Source: Diadema setosum (lineage: Eukaryota > Echinodermata > Echinoidea > Diadematoida > Diadematidae). From it: 64,000 nt of DNA. Where the stretch lies: assembly GCF_964275005.1 (NCBI RefSeq), contig NC_092688.1:26142934-26206933 (forward strand). Reading direction: 5' to 3'. The position numbers were made by a program, and so were the translations under genes. The notes beneath the pieces are model-generated. The model ran no database searches. It was not told the origin of the DNA and was given only the letters and a program-made list of their open reading frames with translations. Below, one piece after another: positions 52,301-64,000 of this stretch. Within the stretch, counting starts at the first letter, position 1. Each line of letters starts with the position of its first letter.

Positions 52301-54213
52301 GTCTCCTAGGTATAATATTTTGTAGAAGTTCTAATAACGAGACAGTATTTGCACTTTAAAAGTATCTTTATGATGGAATTTGAAACATGATAATGCTAAT
52401 CACTTTCTTGTGTAAGATCAGAGAATATCTTGTGTTGCCATGATAGGGTATGAAATCAGATATACACTCATAATTTGAGTTATTAAATCATATGTTAATA
52501 TGCATGTATTATGTGAGGGATCATGTAATTATGTACACACCAACATTGTCTGTTGGTAAGGGTAGGACCCTAGTGACAAAATGTTTACATTTGTTATGCT
52601 ATAGGGAGAATTTGAAAAAAAGTTGATTGGCTGGAATATGTTTCTGATAACTACTCAGCTGTAAGCACTCACAGATTTATCATGTGTTGCCACCTTCTCT
52701 GTTACCTTTGAACCTGCAATTAGTTATAACCCATGCCTTCAAAATCCCCCAGCTGCCTTGAAATGGGGGAAAAGGAAATTACAAACACTGAACCTTGAAT
52801 GTGGGTTATAACCCCCACATGTTGATATCCATGACTACCAGTCAGTGCTTGTCTTAAAACCTGATATTTTTGTGTCTTTCTGTGCTAAATATGTTTACTG
52901 ATTGTTTTGTTTTGTTTTCAAAATCATTGACAAAACCTTGAAATGCATAAAATGTCTTTGAAAAAGCCAAATATTTTTTCAAACATTCAAATTCTAAATT
53001 TTGGGTTAAATAATGTACAAAATAGCACAGTGTCATGATGATTATAGGTATCTACATTTATGAAATTATATAAAGTTAGCAGTCTGCACCAAGGGGAATA
53101 GACAATGGAATTGTCATTGCTTTATGCAAAAAATTTGAGTGCCCACGAATTGACCTTTGACCTTGAATGTGATATGTCACAGAACTTTCAAATTTGCTGT
53201 GGAATATTGTGTCCAACTAAGAAGGAACCTATGTATTACATGTCATAAAAAGAAATTATAGCCGAATTCATTCTGTTCTGAACTGGCTATATTATTTCAT
53301 GTTTACAACAAGCAAACAACATGCAGGGTGTGATCTTTCATATTTTTCCATTTTTGTGGATCTGGAACTTTGTTCCATTATTATCCTCTGTGTGTGCATG
53401 CTTTCATTTACTGTCAAAGGATGTGTTTGCCTTTGTTGCTGTGTATTTTATTTTTTATACGAGGGTTTGCATTGGCAGTGGTTTCATACAGAGTACAAAG
53501 ATGTGTGAGTTTAATTATTGTATGTTGAGATAAAGAAGTATGCTCAAAAGTTACATGGTGGTCATATATCATTGATTTTACAGCATGATGCCATTCAAAA
53601 TGTAGATACTTTTTTTAGCTAAGTTATGAAATGGGGCCTAGAAGTTTCATTGGTTACTGCCATGTGTTTTGTCCTACACAGTGTAGATCAGGCAGACCAA
53701 GCATTATTCAGTCATATTGTCAAATTGTTTCGGGAAAGATATTTTGCGTGAATTACACACCTAGTCAGTATACATTTCTAATCTTCCCATTTTGTACGTA
53801 CTGAGGCAATTAATGCCTGCAAAAGCGGTGTAGCCAACACTTTTGTATTGTGATAGAGTGCTTTTGATGGAAAATATTGTCGTATATTTCAAGAACAGCA
53901 GTCAAATTTTGAGTATTCTCATGCCCTAAAATGTAGAGTAGCGATAAATGGATATTTGTGAATCAGACAAATAGTTCAGAAACATGTAACCATTTAAATA
54001 ATGTCAGTCTTAATTTGATATGCTGTTCAGTTAGCAACTCAGGGGTTGGCAAGGTCATAATACTAAACTGCTATGTATGTTTTTTTTTAAAAAAGTGTTA
54101 AAAAGCTGGTTTTGGTAAGAGACAGCAAAGATGGCTGATTTTTGGAGGAAGTTTTCACTTCATTCAGAACAGAGGAAGTGAAGTCCTTTCTACAAATTTG
54201 AGAAAATGATCTA
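47422..54213. other. Long AT-rich spacer, no gene seen
   Basis: No open frame here has a recognisable domain or a pair of good splice sites that I could connect. Visible: a possible SINE relic around 48455-48500 (minus-strand GGATTCAAGCCC), a short duplication around AAATCATGGTGCTAC (50343 and 50540), and a small inverted pair GTTATAACCCA / TGGGTTATAAC at 52723-52812 that may be another mini-MITE. It may include TLCD 3' UTR. Confidence 0.5.
49318..49366. repeat. (GT)n microsatellite
   Basis: About 24 GT units. Confidence 0.97.
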
Positions 54214-54746
54214 CAGTGCACTCCCGTTATAACGAAATGCTCGGGACCGGCAGTTTTCTTTCATTATAACGAAATTTCGTTATAACCGAACAATACAATA
54301 TATAACGAAAACAAGGAAACCATGCATATATATCATATTCTGTTTGGTGAATCCTTAGCATACACTGGAAAGCTATGTAAAATGTGCCTTGGGATTATTG
54401 TGTTACTATATTAAACGCTCCCTTCAGAAACTGTGCGTGACACAAGGAGCGAACACGTAGTGATGTGAAGCATTCGCCCATGCAGAGACGCTGTAAATGC
54501 TTGTTCTGCTACGTATTTTCGAAAGCAATTCGTATTTCGTTATAACGGAGCACATTTCTCTTGTTTTTCTTTGTCTGTGGCGCTCGGAAAAGACTTCGTT
54601 ATAACGGAAATTTCGCTATAACCGTGTTCGTTATAAGCGAATTTTGTACCATAAACTTTAATGGTAATAATTTTTGGGACCAGAAGTTTTACTTCGTTAT
54701 AACGAAATTTCGTTATAACCGTGTTCGTTGTAACGGGAGTGCACTG
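54214..54746. mobile_element. TA-flanked pogo/Tigger-like MITE, 533 bp
   Basis: Inverted ends CAGTGCACTCCCGTTATAAC and GTTGTAACGGGAGTGCACTG stand between TA at 54212-54213 and 54747-54748. The words CGTTATAACGAA and TTCGTTATAACC recur at least eight times in both orientations, towards both ends. CAGTG-type ends with TA duplication and these motifs suit pogo/Tigger elements. No transposase inside. Confidence 0.83.
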
Positions 54747-54748
54747 TA

Positions 54749-57700
54749 TTTCCTGTAATTGTGCCGACATGGCAAATGGGGAAACTCCACACAAGTGATT
54801 ACATGGTCAGTATACCAGCACATTTTAGGTCCAAGATTTGTGGTTTCCTGATGTTACAATGTTCATTTTTCTCAGTTTTGCTTCAGCTTGCTTCAGCTCT
54901 CTGTTGCCCTGATTGCACATTAGAAAAGCATTATAATCTGTTGTTGTTGTTTTTTTATGATGGACTCCAGGGAGTTACATTTATTCACAAGTCCTATTTT
55001 TATTTTGTTTGAGTCTAAAACATGACATAATATCACCTTGGTTTGTGGACTCTACCGGTAGAAAACTCAAGCAGGTACATTCTTTGACCAGATCTAGAAA
55101 TTTCAGTTTTCTGCATTCAGAGATGCTGATATACAGGTGAAATGTTTTTGCAGAATGTTAAAGAATTTAGATTTGTGACATGCATGCAGAAATTAAGACA
55201 GACAGATTGGACCAATTAACATACAGTCTGTAATTTAATTTGAGTGATGGTGACAGATGGAGCCATATCTGTCTTTTTTTTTTCTTTTTGCCTTCTTTGT
55301 TTTTTAATGCTAAAAACTTTCTGTTCTTGAGCTTCCATGAGTCATTTTATGCACAAGATATCTTTATAAGCAGATAATGTAAGTGATGCTATGCAGTGTA
55401 TGATTTTGCCTTTATCAGTGTCATGATTTGGATGTGTATCAGGGTCATTTTTTCACTTTTCAGTGATAGGGAATTTGTTGTGATATTCCATTGGCATTTT
55501 TTTTTCTCTATGAAATTTGCTTCTAGAAAAGGGCAGTATAGGTTTGACTAGAATTTGTGTGGGATATGAGAAGTCTGCATTTTGTTTTTCTCGTAGAGAG
55601 TCTGTTTGCAGTTATTGAATGATCTTGTTTTAGGGCAATGTCTGTACAAATCATTGTTTGTGATAGGTCAGTGGTGGTCATAGTGGATTCAAAGTACAAT
55701 CTTTGTAGTTATGTGATAAGTTATATCACCTTCTGCCATCTATTTTGTTCATGGATTGACTTCAGGTTCATATATAAATTGGTCATAACAGGGAATGAAT
55801 AAGTCACGTATTGTGTTTGTTTTCCCCCCTAACATTCTTTTCTTTCCAAGATCTTCCATTTTTCTCAAGGAGACATTATTGTCCACATGTATCTTTTTCT
55901 TCTCATTTTGTCTCACCAGAAACAAAGAGTTGCCATTTTATTTTCAAATTGAAAATATCTTGAGTACCTTTGTATGAATTTGTTTCTGTCTGGACAAGTT
56001 CTGATCACGGCTTTCTGTTTAATCGTATGATTGTGCTGTTACACATGTATCTACTATGTATCAGAAGCTGCCATCCATGATGAATTTTTTGCTGAAATGA
56101 CGCTGTATGTGTAAACATGAATGATTTGTAGTAAATTTGCAGGTGATCATATCGCTCTTGTTACAGTACACAGTCATGTAAACACATAATATGCTTTTTA
56201 CAAAGAATGTTTGGGGACACAGGATAAGTGCTGTAAGTGCACATAGGTCATAAGTCCTTTATAGTATTTTGTGGGAATCAGGAAAGCAGTGCCAGTGATC
56301 AACAAAACAAAGTCTTGCTAACATAAATAAAAAAAAAAAAAAAGTCTTGCTTTTTATTTACTGAAGGAAAACTGTTAGTGTTAATATCCAAAGCATTTTT
56401 GCATGAATATATGAAACTCTAGCACCTTGAGATGTGGAAATATGCTTTTATAAGTTGGAAGGTAGGGATTAAGACATCTCTTGTGTTGTCTTTTTAGTCC
56501 ATTTGATTTTTATTCACATCCACTGAACTACTCCAAAGAGTTTTTACTGAGCATCTGGTTGAGTCAAAATTTCTTCCTGCAATACAAAGTGTGATGAGTC
56601 CAGATGCTGTTCTAAGGCTAGTGTGGAGATGGAGAGAAGATACACAAATCACTATTTCTGAGAATGTGTACTTTGTCAACAACAACAAAAAGAGAAGAAA
56701 ATTTGCATGGATCCTTTTTGAAGTGACAATATGTGTGCAATCAAATGCATGTTGCGGAGTATTTTCATAATATCTGATAAATTATTTTGCTTTGTTTTGA
56801 ACATGTTCATGGTATGCATGGATTGGTGATTTACGTGTCCTAGTTTTGAAAAGGTGAAATTTTGTAATGGATTTCTTGTGACTGTGTTCACTGGAAATTT
56901 TTAACATTGCACCCGTGTGAATAATTTTTATGAAAGCAATGATGTTATAACTGGCAGTCTTAGTATTATTACTATAATTGTCATACTCAATCATCATGGA
57001 ATTTGGACAATATGTGCTGTTGAAGTGGTAAAAAATGCATGATGCAGCTGATTTGCTCTGCACAGAACATTATAAATAGTTTTGTGGTTACATCATTTCT
57101 AGGCTTCTGAAGAGATTTTGTTCTTTTATTTTTTTTTTCAAATTTGCATGGATATTTTTCTATTTACTCCAAAAGTGTGTAATATCATGCCTTGGAAATA
57201 CTTGTGTGCAGTGTATGAGCATTCACAGAGAAAAGTCTCTGTCTGTACAAGAAATGTTTGGGTAATTTATGTGATTTGCTTGTCTGTTGTAGAGAGAGAG
57301 AGAGATTAAGTACGAGGTGGATTTCTTGGATTCTTGAGTTAATGATGGCACAGTGTGGTGGCAACCTTGAGAGAGTAGAACAACTCTTCACTTGCAACAT
57401 ACCAGACTGCCCTGATGACCAAGAAAATGATGAGTGAAAGATATTCATGTATGATTTGTTATTAGCTGTAGTTATGGAAGAATCATCATCTTCATTGTCA
57501 TCATCATCATTTTGTAAACTGTACCATAGTTTTATTGTACAACTGATTGTCTTTTATGTGAGTGATTGTATAATACCATAGTAATGTCAAGCATTGTTGT
57601 TTTGAAGCACCTGGTAGCTTGATCCATCCGAGATGGAATTATATTTGTTTGGAATTTTTCCTTTCTGTCCTTTGTCTGCTCTTACATTAGGGTTACTGCA

Positions 57701-59000
57701 ATGCAAATTCTTATTAGATGTGTATTCTTTCTTTTTTACATCCACTTTTGCATGTTTTGCATCCTTGTGATTTCTAGTGACGAATGATGTGGAAAAGGTC
57801 TCAGTGAAACGCATGGCATCTTCTTCTCCTCTGTGAATGAAAAATAAAATAAAAAACAAACTGAGTAAAACTTCTGTGCAGCTGTGTCCAATATGTTGCG
57901 TGATGTAGCAAGTGGAAGTGAGTGGATGCGATGTAGAGTTTGCCGTGGAAATTTACATCACAGGATAAAGATTGTTGGAACTTGATAGAAAAAATAGTGG
58001 TTATTTGGGTTGGCCTATTTTGTTATTTTTAGTATACATAATAGGCATCTTGGAGGATGTGAGTTTCTCTTCTTCTTCTTCTTCTTCTGGTTAAGTCTGC
58101 CTCCTTCAATAGCCTGAAGATTCTTGCAGACTGGTGCTTACAGTAGTATTGGTAATGATTTCTTTTTTTTTTATGCTTTGAATGATGATGCATTTTCTAA
58201 TATTCTAACTTCAAAGTAAATATTCACACACAAGGACTCTCAGCTGGTACTGAATAAAAAAAAAAGTATTAAATTTCAAGAATTGATACCGTTTCATTTA
58301 GGCTCTAAGTGCATACATATACCCATGAATATAACTTTTAGTATACTCTATTTAAATTCAGAAAGTATGAATACAAGGGACTTGCCTGATAGTGCAAAGA
58401 TTCATGTACAGGGTTAACTGTATACACAACCCTGTCGCTGTGCTACCCACGGCAGAGGCTGTGCTTTGCACGACGTCTGGTCGGGCTACTACAGCGAGGT
58501 ACAGGGTATTTCAATAACTTTGGTGTGACATACACATGTATTTCATTTTTGCATATCAATTAATAGCCTGCCCTCTGATAGCCTGTAACTCACTTAAATA
58601 GATATTATAATAACAGTTTTTGTGTTTGTTTAGTCTGTGTTGGTAGCTTTTCGTTTGTGTGTGTGTTTTGTTTGTTTGTTTTGTCAGGGAAATGGATTTA
58701 AATATATTGAAATGACAATGAGTGGATATTCACGTTCAATTTGTGAAATGAGCGAGGTTATATCAATAAGGCAACAAAAAAAAGCTAGCACTATGAATAT
58801 GTTTCAATGAGTGGGTGTTGCAATTTGAAATAAAGGGACAGAGAGTAGGTATAAATCAGGCCTAGAAAAACCATTGATGCTCAAACATAACAAAATCAAC
58901 AAAGTCAGGAAATGAAAAGCAAAATGGGCAATAATACGCATTTCTCATATAGGCCTATGCCTTAAAATGATAAAATCCAAGAAATATTTGATTGATGTTG
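54749..59000. other. AT-rich spacer, no gene seen
   Basis: Only short frames without domains. A (CTT)n run lies at about 58069-58088. A GC-richer patch around 58430-58500 (CGCTGTGCTACCCACGGCAG) is unexplained. No promoter or exon could be argued. Confidence 0.5.
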
Positions 59001-59178
59001 CAGGGCTGCCAACTCTCACTCATTGAGAGTGAGACTCACTCATTTTGGTCCTTTCTCACTCTGAAACTTTATTTCATTTGCATGCACTTCTATTGATCTC
59101 ACTCATTTTGACTCCTAAATTATAGCATTGGCCTATGGGAGTCTCACTCTCAGCTAGTTTCCAATGTTGGCAGCCCTG
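59001..59178. mobile_element. hAT-like MITE (CAGGGCTGCCAAC ends), 178 bp
   Basis: Perfect 13-bp inverted ends (CAGGGCTGCCAAC ... GTTGGCAGCCCTG). TGATGTTG precedes it and TG|ATGTTG follows its right end, giving a 6-8 bp duplication depending on where the end is drawn. CTCACTCATTTTG occurs twice inside. The ends share the first nine bases with the large element at 2884-7057. Confidence 0.85.
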
Positions 59179-59196
59179 ATGTTGATATCTTTCAAT

Positions 59197-59790
59197 GTGG
59201 AAATTGACTGTAAAGAAGAATGATGAAACCCCCAAATCTAGTTCATGTGAATTATGCAGAAATATGCCCTAGAATGCATCAGCGAAGTTTGAGGAAAATT
59301 ATAGACAGACCCTCAAAAGTTATGAATTTAGAATATTTCATGCAGCCATCACTGGATGAGGAGACTATGACAGCATTTTATGTGTACCTATTATGTATGG
59401 AAAACCTGATGGAAAATGTTAGAGAGAAAATTCAACACATTTTCACTTTTCTAGCATAGTGAAAGGGCACTTACTTCCTCTTTCAAAAATAGGGGGAATT
59501 ATACTGCCCTTTAAATAAGTAATATGTCAGTAAGAAATCAAGGGATGAATGTGTACTTTTTATATAAAAAAAGAACATTTTGTGGAAATCTCGTATATTT
59601 CTTCATATCATTGTACAGTGATGTGCGGACTGTGTAGTATTCTCATCCAGTAATATGCACCTGGCTGCAACCAAACTTTAAATGTCTTTTTAGCAGATTG
59701 TTAGATTTTCCTCAAACTTTGCTGATGTGTTTCACTAGTATCACTGCATGCTGCATTTTGTTTCGGATTCATTCCCCATAATATGATTTA
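59197..59790. mobile_element. Old, diverged family C MITE copy
   Basis: GAAGTTTGAGGAAAATTATA, AAAAGTTATGAATTTAGAAT and CTGGATGAGGAGACTATGAC at the left, and AGATTTTCCTCAAACTTTGC, TGATGTGTTTCACTAGTAT at the right, follow the order of 63312-63871. Its ends have decayed. Confidence 0.7.
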
Positions 59791-59799
59791 CGAATGGAG

Positions 59800-60040
59800 G
59801 CCCAGCAAGCTCCACTGCACTCCTAGGCCGTGGGTGGGGTGTCGCGCAGTACCGGTAGTGTCAAACGAGTGGGCGGATCGACATCTATCACAGTAGATAC
59901 ACTTCATGTGAGTGAACGATTGATCTGGCAGTTGGCATGAGCGCGAGTGAGTATCGCGATCGGGATCCGAGTAGATTATGAGATAGGAGATAGCAGTTCC
60001 GTAGTCCAGCGGATTACATTCGGAGCTTCGTGGAAAAAAT
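59800..60040 (+). promoter_or_regulatory. Possible promoter and untranslated first exon of the 3' gene
   Basis: A CpG-rich stretch (GGGTGGGGTGTCGCGCAG, GAGTATCGCGATCGGGATCC) ends at 60040 in AAAAAAT|GTAAGTG, a strong donor. The next gene's coding exon (61988) is preceded by a T-rich tract and AG, so splicing of an untranslated exon here to it is plausible. No direct evidence. Confidence 0.35.
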
Positions 60041-60666
60041 GTAAGTGTGGGCCTAAGTGTGTGTGGTGAGAAATATAAAGATGCATCAAATGATTTATCT
60101 TTCTGATCGCGTCAAATCAGTATCGATTTTATCTGTCGCATGTGTGTGAAGTGAAGCATTCAATTGTTTATAGGTAGTTACCACATTTTTAACAGTCCCA
60201 CATATTGAGGTTGTTGTTATCAGCTGGTTATGTTCACTATAATTTGTGGTAACCACCAATTTCTACTTGGTGTTGTAAATGGTAAAGCGCGTTTATTTAG
60301 GCTGTCGATCATGGAGTTCATCTTATCTTATGTTTTCGGCATCGAGGACAAGATTAACATACGCGTAATTAATGTTTTTGACATTTTCATAACATCATTT
60401 TGCAAATTATAGTGTCATGTGTCACTACTACTAGCACTAACAGACACTCACTAGTGTGACGCAGAAACATTTTGTGGAGTTGGAAGAATAGGATTTTGAT
60501 TTTGATGGTTTTGAATGTATAGTAATACAATATAGATAGAATCTAACGCTTAATTTTAACGTTAGTGTCTTAAAAAAAGAAGAAAACCAAGTAATGGTTA
60601 GGTCTAGACCTAGGCCTACTACTGACTAGACAACCTTGGGTCAACATTTTAGAATGGCAGTGTATA

Positions 60667-61534
60667 CAACCACACGCGTGTGTCTTTACCATCCAGCCAC
60701 ACGAGTGTGGTTGTAGCCATGGCCCGAGTCGCTGGATACAGCCACACTTGTGTGTAATGTACATGTACATAGGGATACAATGTACACACACGGTACGGAG
60801 AAGATGATCGCCGTGCGTGCATGTCAAACACGTAAACGCCACACAATCAGCTTGCTCACAAAGTGATGAAAGTAACCTCATTTTCATACCTTTTAATATT
60901 GCTATTTTACAAATACATTTTTCGCTCCATTCTCATCTTGTTTGCTTGATATGATGGGTTTAGAATTAATAGCAAAGTTACAGCTGCCGCTAAATTGGGG
61001 GACTTTGGATTGACATCGCTAAACTGCTGGTGGTGTGCTAGCGATCGCTCAGTGCAGCTGCAGCCTAGCCAGCGCAGTTGTGCCGCCTGCCCCAGGAGGG
61101 ACCCGGACTCGCGCGCCGGCTGCCTGTGTTCGCTGGATCGTGGATGCGCGATTTGCGAGTACCCGAACGAACGATACGAAGGCGAAGTCTCAATAACGAC
61201 ACGATGTATCAAAATCAATTATAACTTTAAATTTACCTCATCAAATCAAGAAAATGAGAATAAAGTTAAAAATTAAAAAAAAAGTAAATTTGTCTAGATG
61301 GTGTGATAATATTAAATGGGATTAATCTAGGAGGCAGGTTCATGTTCATTGCTTTGCAGTGGTGCATGATCGCGTGTTGATGTGGCCGGCCACACACACA
61401 TTCCCGCTACGCGTTTGTGGATATGTACATAGTACAGTACATTATACACACGAGTGTGGCTGTATCCAGCAACTAGGGCCATGGCTACAACCACACTCGT
61501 GTGGCTGGATGGTAAAGACACACGCGTGTGGTTG
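60667..61534. repeat. Inverted pair of about 108-bp arms around a CpG-rich core
   Basis: 60667-60775 (CAACCACACGCGTGTGTC ... CAGCCACACTTGTGTG) is about 95% identical to the reverse complement of 61425-61534. Each arm repeats CCACACGNGTGTGG palindromes. Between them lies a GC-rich core (61045-61160, GCCTGCCCCAGGAGGGACCC). It may be a foldback element of about 870 bp; no target duplication is clear. Confidence 0.72.
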
Positions 61535-61897
61535 TTGGTCAGAATTTGAGATATTGTGTTGAAAAAAAAAATAATAAGATTATTTTTGGTGTTTGGTTGG
61601 TGTGTTTGTTTTTTTTAACCTGTGCTTTTGCGTGTTGTTGAATTTTGACATGGGAGATCGAACCTTCGTGCAGGTTTTTTACCTGAAACAAGAATTAAAG
61701 ATCAGTCATCTTGAAGGCCCATATAATAATAAACAAATTTGTATAATGCAAGTATGGGCATATATTGTAAACAATTCAAGATTTCTTTAATGTAATAGGG
61801 TAACATGATTTTTTTTTTCTGTCATCTCATGTAATATGATGTTTTAATTTTGTTCTGCGTACAGTTGTAAATTTGCTACAAATTAACAATACGGCAA

Positions 61898-61900
61898 ATA

Positions 61901-61922
<22 letters not shown>
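61898..61922. repeat. (AT)n microsatellite then T-run
   Basis: About twelve AT units followed by T-rich sequence to 61938, directly before the first coding exon of the 3' gene. It could serve as its polypyrimidine tract. Confidence 0.9.
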
Positions 61923-61938
<16 letters not shown>

Positions 61939-61987
61939 CCCTCCAAACATGAATGGCACCACGAGCAGAGCCTAGGTCTCGCTCAGC

Positions 61988-62080
61988 ATGGCTCACCCAA
62001 CTGCCAACTTATGGCCGAAGTTTGACTCCTTCAACATAGGCATTCTTCCTGTCCCTCCTCACCCAAAGCTCAGCCTACAT
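61988..62080 (+). CDS. Unrecognised gene, coding exon 1
   Basis: 31 codons ending CTA CAT before GTAAGT, phase 0. Upstream GTCTCGCTCAG just before the ATG could be an acceptor, in which case the untranslated leader is spliced. Confidence 0.7.
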
Positions 62081-62931
62081 GTAAGTATTTTGTTCATGAA
62101 GATTGGGTTTATATGCTAAAACCAATATGTATGTCAATTTCAAATTTGCTAAAATATGGCCATCAAATACAAATATATCTCATATATATATATCTTTTCA
62201 TTTAATTGATACTGCTCTCACAAGGAGACAAACATTTTTTTTAAAGATATTATAAAAATAATCACATATGTTTCAATTATTTTCTCTCCTTTTCAGGCCA
62301 ACAGATTTAGTCTTACATGTATTTTGCTAACATTAAGATGATCAGATACAAATGCACCAGTTTTGCTTGAAAGAGTTTGTGTGTTAATAAGCATAGCAAG
62401 TAATGAATACAGGTTCTTCCTAATGTTACAGTCCAATCTGATGATTAGCTGAGAGAGTATGTAGTACTAGTATCATATGAGTCATTGCGTTTATCATTTT
62501 GTTATTAGCAAGGTGTGGATCAAATTCTTACAAGAATAACAACTCTAATAAATTTTGTGCACCCATAAATTGTGCATATCACATGAACATTCTGAGGCAT
62601 ACCGGTAGTTCTGTATCAATAAAACAAAGTTTGCATCTGAAAACTGCAGTGGTGAGGCTTTAGAAAAAAAAAGATATTTATTTATTTATTTATTTATTTG
62701 TTTGTTTATTTATTTATTTGTAACATGTATTTATTTATTTGTCTATTTATTTATCTATTTATCTATCTATTTATTTATCTATTTATTCATTCTTCATTTT
62801 CTGCAGTATCTAAAGAAGATTGCGAACTATGCTCGTAATAAAGGCAAGGCTGGATGTCCGAGACTGAGTTATCCAACATGGAAGCACATCGCCTGCAATA
62901 AGCTGGGTTTACTAGAGGACCTGGCGTGGAT
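61988..62931 (+). CDS. Unrecognised protein, first two coding exons (partial)
   Basis: Exons 61988-62080 and 62807-62931 join in phase into about 72 residues: MAHPTANLWPKFDSFNIGIL, PVPPHPKLSLH, YLKKIANYARNKGKAGCPRL, SYPTWKHIACNKLGLLEDLA, W. I do not recognise the family. The start is chosen because the ATG has a good context (A at -3, G at +4) and an upstream ATG at 61950 opens a frame that stops after eight codons. The sequence has a Pro-rich N-terminal part and a basic, probably helical part, with no signal peptide or membrane span. The gene continues beyond the window. Clean splice sites and unbiased codons support it as a real gene. Confidence 0.72.
62670..62790. repeat. (TTTA)n / (TCTA)n microsatellite
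   Basis: Tetranucleotide repeats with interruptions, immediately before the acceptor of the exon at 62807. Confidence 0.92.
62807..62931 (+). CDS. Unrecognised gene, coding exon 2
   Basis: Acceptor TTCATTTTCTGCAG, donor GTAAGA, 125 bases, leaving two bases (AT). An in-frame upstream extension through the (TTTA)n run is only an artefact of the repeat. Confidence 0.75.
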
Positions 62932-63311
62932 GTAAGATTTCATAATTGCAATACTGAAAAATGTTCAGTCAAGAAATAGAGAGAGAAGGGGGCTGGGGGG
63001 CTGGGGGGCGGGGGGAGGAGCCAGTAGCAAAATACTTTAATTGTTATCCACAATGTTTTCTTTCACCTATTGCCCTGATGTATGGGTATTTTGTGGGAAG
63101 TCACAGACATTATGACTGGATTTACTGTGAGTGCACCTGGGACTGCCTTGAAAGCTGTTAGAGAGTAGAATGTGTCGGGGTGAGGTTGAATTACAATGTA
63201 TAGTAATCGAAGCTATGATAAAGTGTAAGAATGGTATGAACACCATGGATGCGTCTTGTCATAAAGCAAATATTATGATTATCATAATAAGCGTGTCATA
63301 TCATCGATTAA

Positions 63312-63871
63312 AGGACAAGTTCACCTTCATAAACATAAGGATTGAGAGAATGCAGCAATATTAGTAGAACACATCAGTGAAAGTTTGAGGAAAATTGGAC
63401 AATCGATGCAAAAGTTATGAATTTTTAGAATTTTTGTGTTGGAATCGCTGGATGAGGAGATTACTAAGGCTCGTGATGTCATATGAGTACAACAGTATAA
63501 AGAAAATGTAAAGAAAATTCAACATATTTTCACTTTTTTTCGCATAATAAAAGAGCACTTGACTTGCCTCTTTCTAATGGCAATTGGAATAATATTACCC
63601 ATAACATATGTCAGTAACAAGTCGAGGGAATGTGTACTTTTTTCAAAAGATGAAATTTTGTGAAATTCTCTTTATATTTTCCTTATATTGTTGTACGCAT
63701 GTGACATCATACACTGCAGTAGTCTTCTCATCCAGCGTTGACTGCACAAAAACTTCAAAAATTCATAACTTTTGAACGGATTGTCTGATTTTCCTCAAAC
63801 TTTCAATGATGTGTTCTACTAATATTGCTACATTCTCTCAATCCTTATGTTAATGAAGGTGAACTTGTCCT
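63312..63871. mobile_element. TTAA-flanked MITE family C, complete copy, 560 bp
   Basis: TTAA at 63308-63311 and 63872-63875. The arms are inverse copies for about 125 bases (AGGACAAGTTCACCTTCAT at the left; ATGAAGGTGAACTTGTCCT at the right). The centre has CGCTGGATGAGGAG with its inverse CTTCTCATCCAGCG. Best preserved copy of the family in the window. No coding capacity. Confidence 0.9.
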
Positions 63872-64000
63872 TTAAATTCCAGCACAGAACACTTTTACAA
63901 AGATTCAAATTATGATAAGGGCCAAAAACAGGGACTTATTCCAAAAGATATTTTGTTTGTATGAATTAAAGTAATTTGAAATTGCCAGCAGCATGGCAAT

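Noticed and set aside
62702-62806. In-frame extension of the exon at 62807 through the (TTTA)n repeat
   Set aside because: It encodes only repetitive Tyr/Leu/Ile/Phe residues, and a good acceptor precedes 62807.

Overview
The window reads as intron-rich animal DNA with very few coding bases. The coding content and repeat style point to a deuterostome marine invertebrate, most likely an echinoderm and probably a sea urchin. That placement is an inference from gene families and from repeats I recall from such genomes, not from a search. Three host genes can be supported, none complete except possibly the middle one.

(1) Minus strand, about 23.3 kb down to 7.45 kb: the 5' two-thirds of inversin (INVS/NPHP2), a ciliary ankyrin-repeat protein. 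Fourteen exons join in phase into 610 codons. They include a 52-base exon at 10089-10140 whose length was predicted from the flanking phases before it was found. The model stops at the start of the first IQ motif; the rest lies to the left of the window. The proposed first exon sits about 170 bp from a perfect RFX-type X-box, as expected for a ciliary gene.

(2) Plus strand, 32273-47044: a complete four-exon TLC-domain membrane protein of the TLCD1/TLCD2 family (266 residues, or 247 from the second start). It has a decayed tandem copy of its third exon and a strikingly GC-rich last exon. INVS and this gene lie head to head, about 9 kb apart.

(3) Plus strand, 61988 onward: the first two coding exons of a protein I do not recognise, with a probable untranslated exon near 60.0 kb.

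Everything else is introns, spacers and mobile DNA. The left end (1.5-7.3 kb) is a 5'-truncated LINE with a 14-bp target duplication. It is split by a 4.17-kb hAT-like DNA element that carries a 3.1-kb tandem array of units of about 190 bp. The remainder holds more than twenty short non-autonomous elements with inverted ends: hAT-like (CAGGG ends), TTAA-flanked (piggyBac-like), TA-flanked (mariner/pogo-like), one with a TTA duplication (Harbinger-like), and a 660-bp near-perfect palindrome with a 9-bp duplication (Mutator-like). Several are nested, so relative ages can be read. Tails of two LINEs, tRNA-derived SINE copies, dispersed repeats of about 400 bp and many microsatellites fill the rest. 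I see no rRNA, no functional tRNA and no CRISPR.
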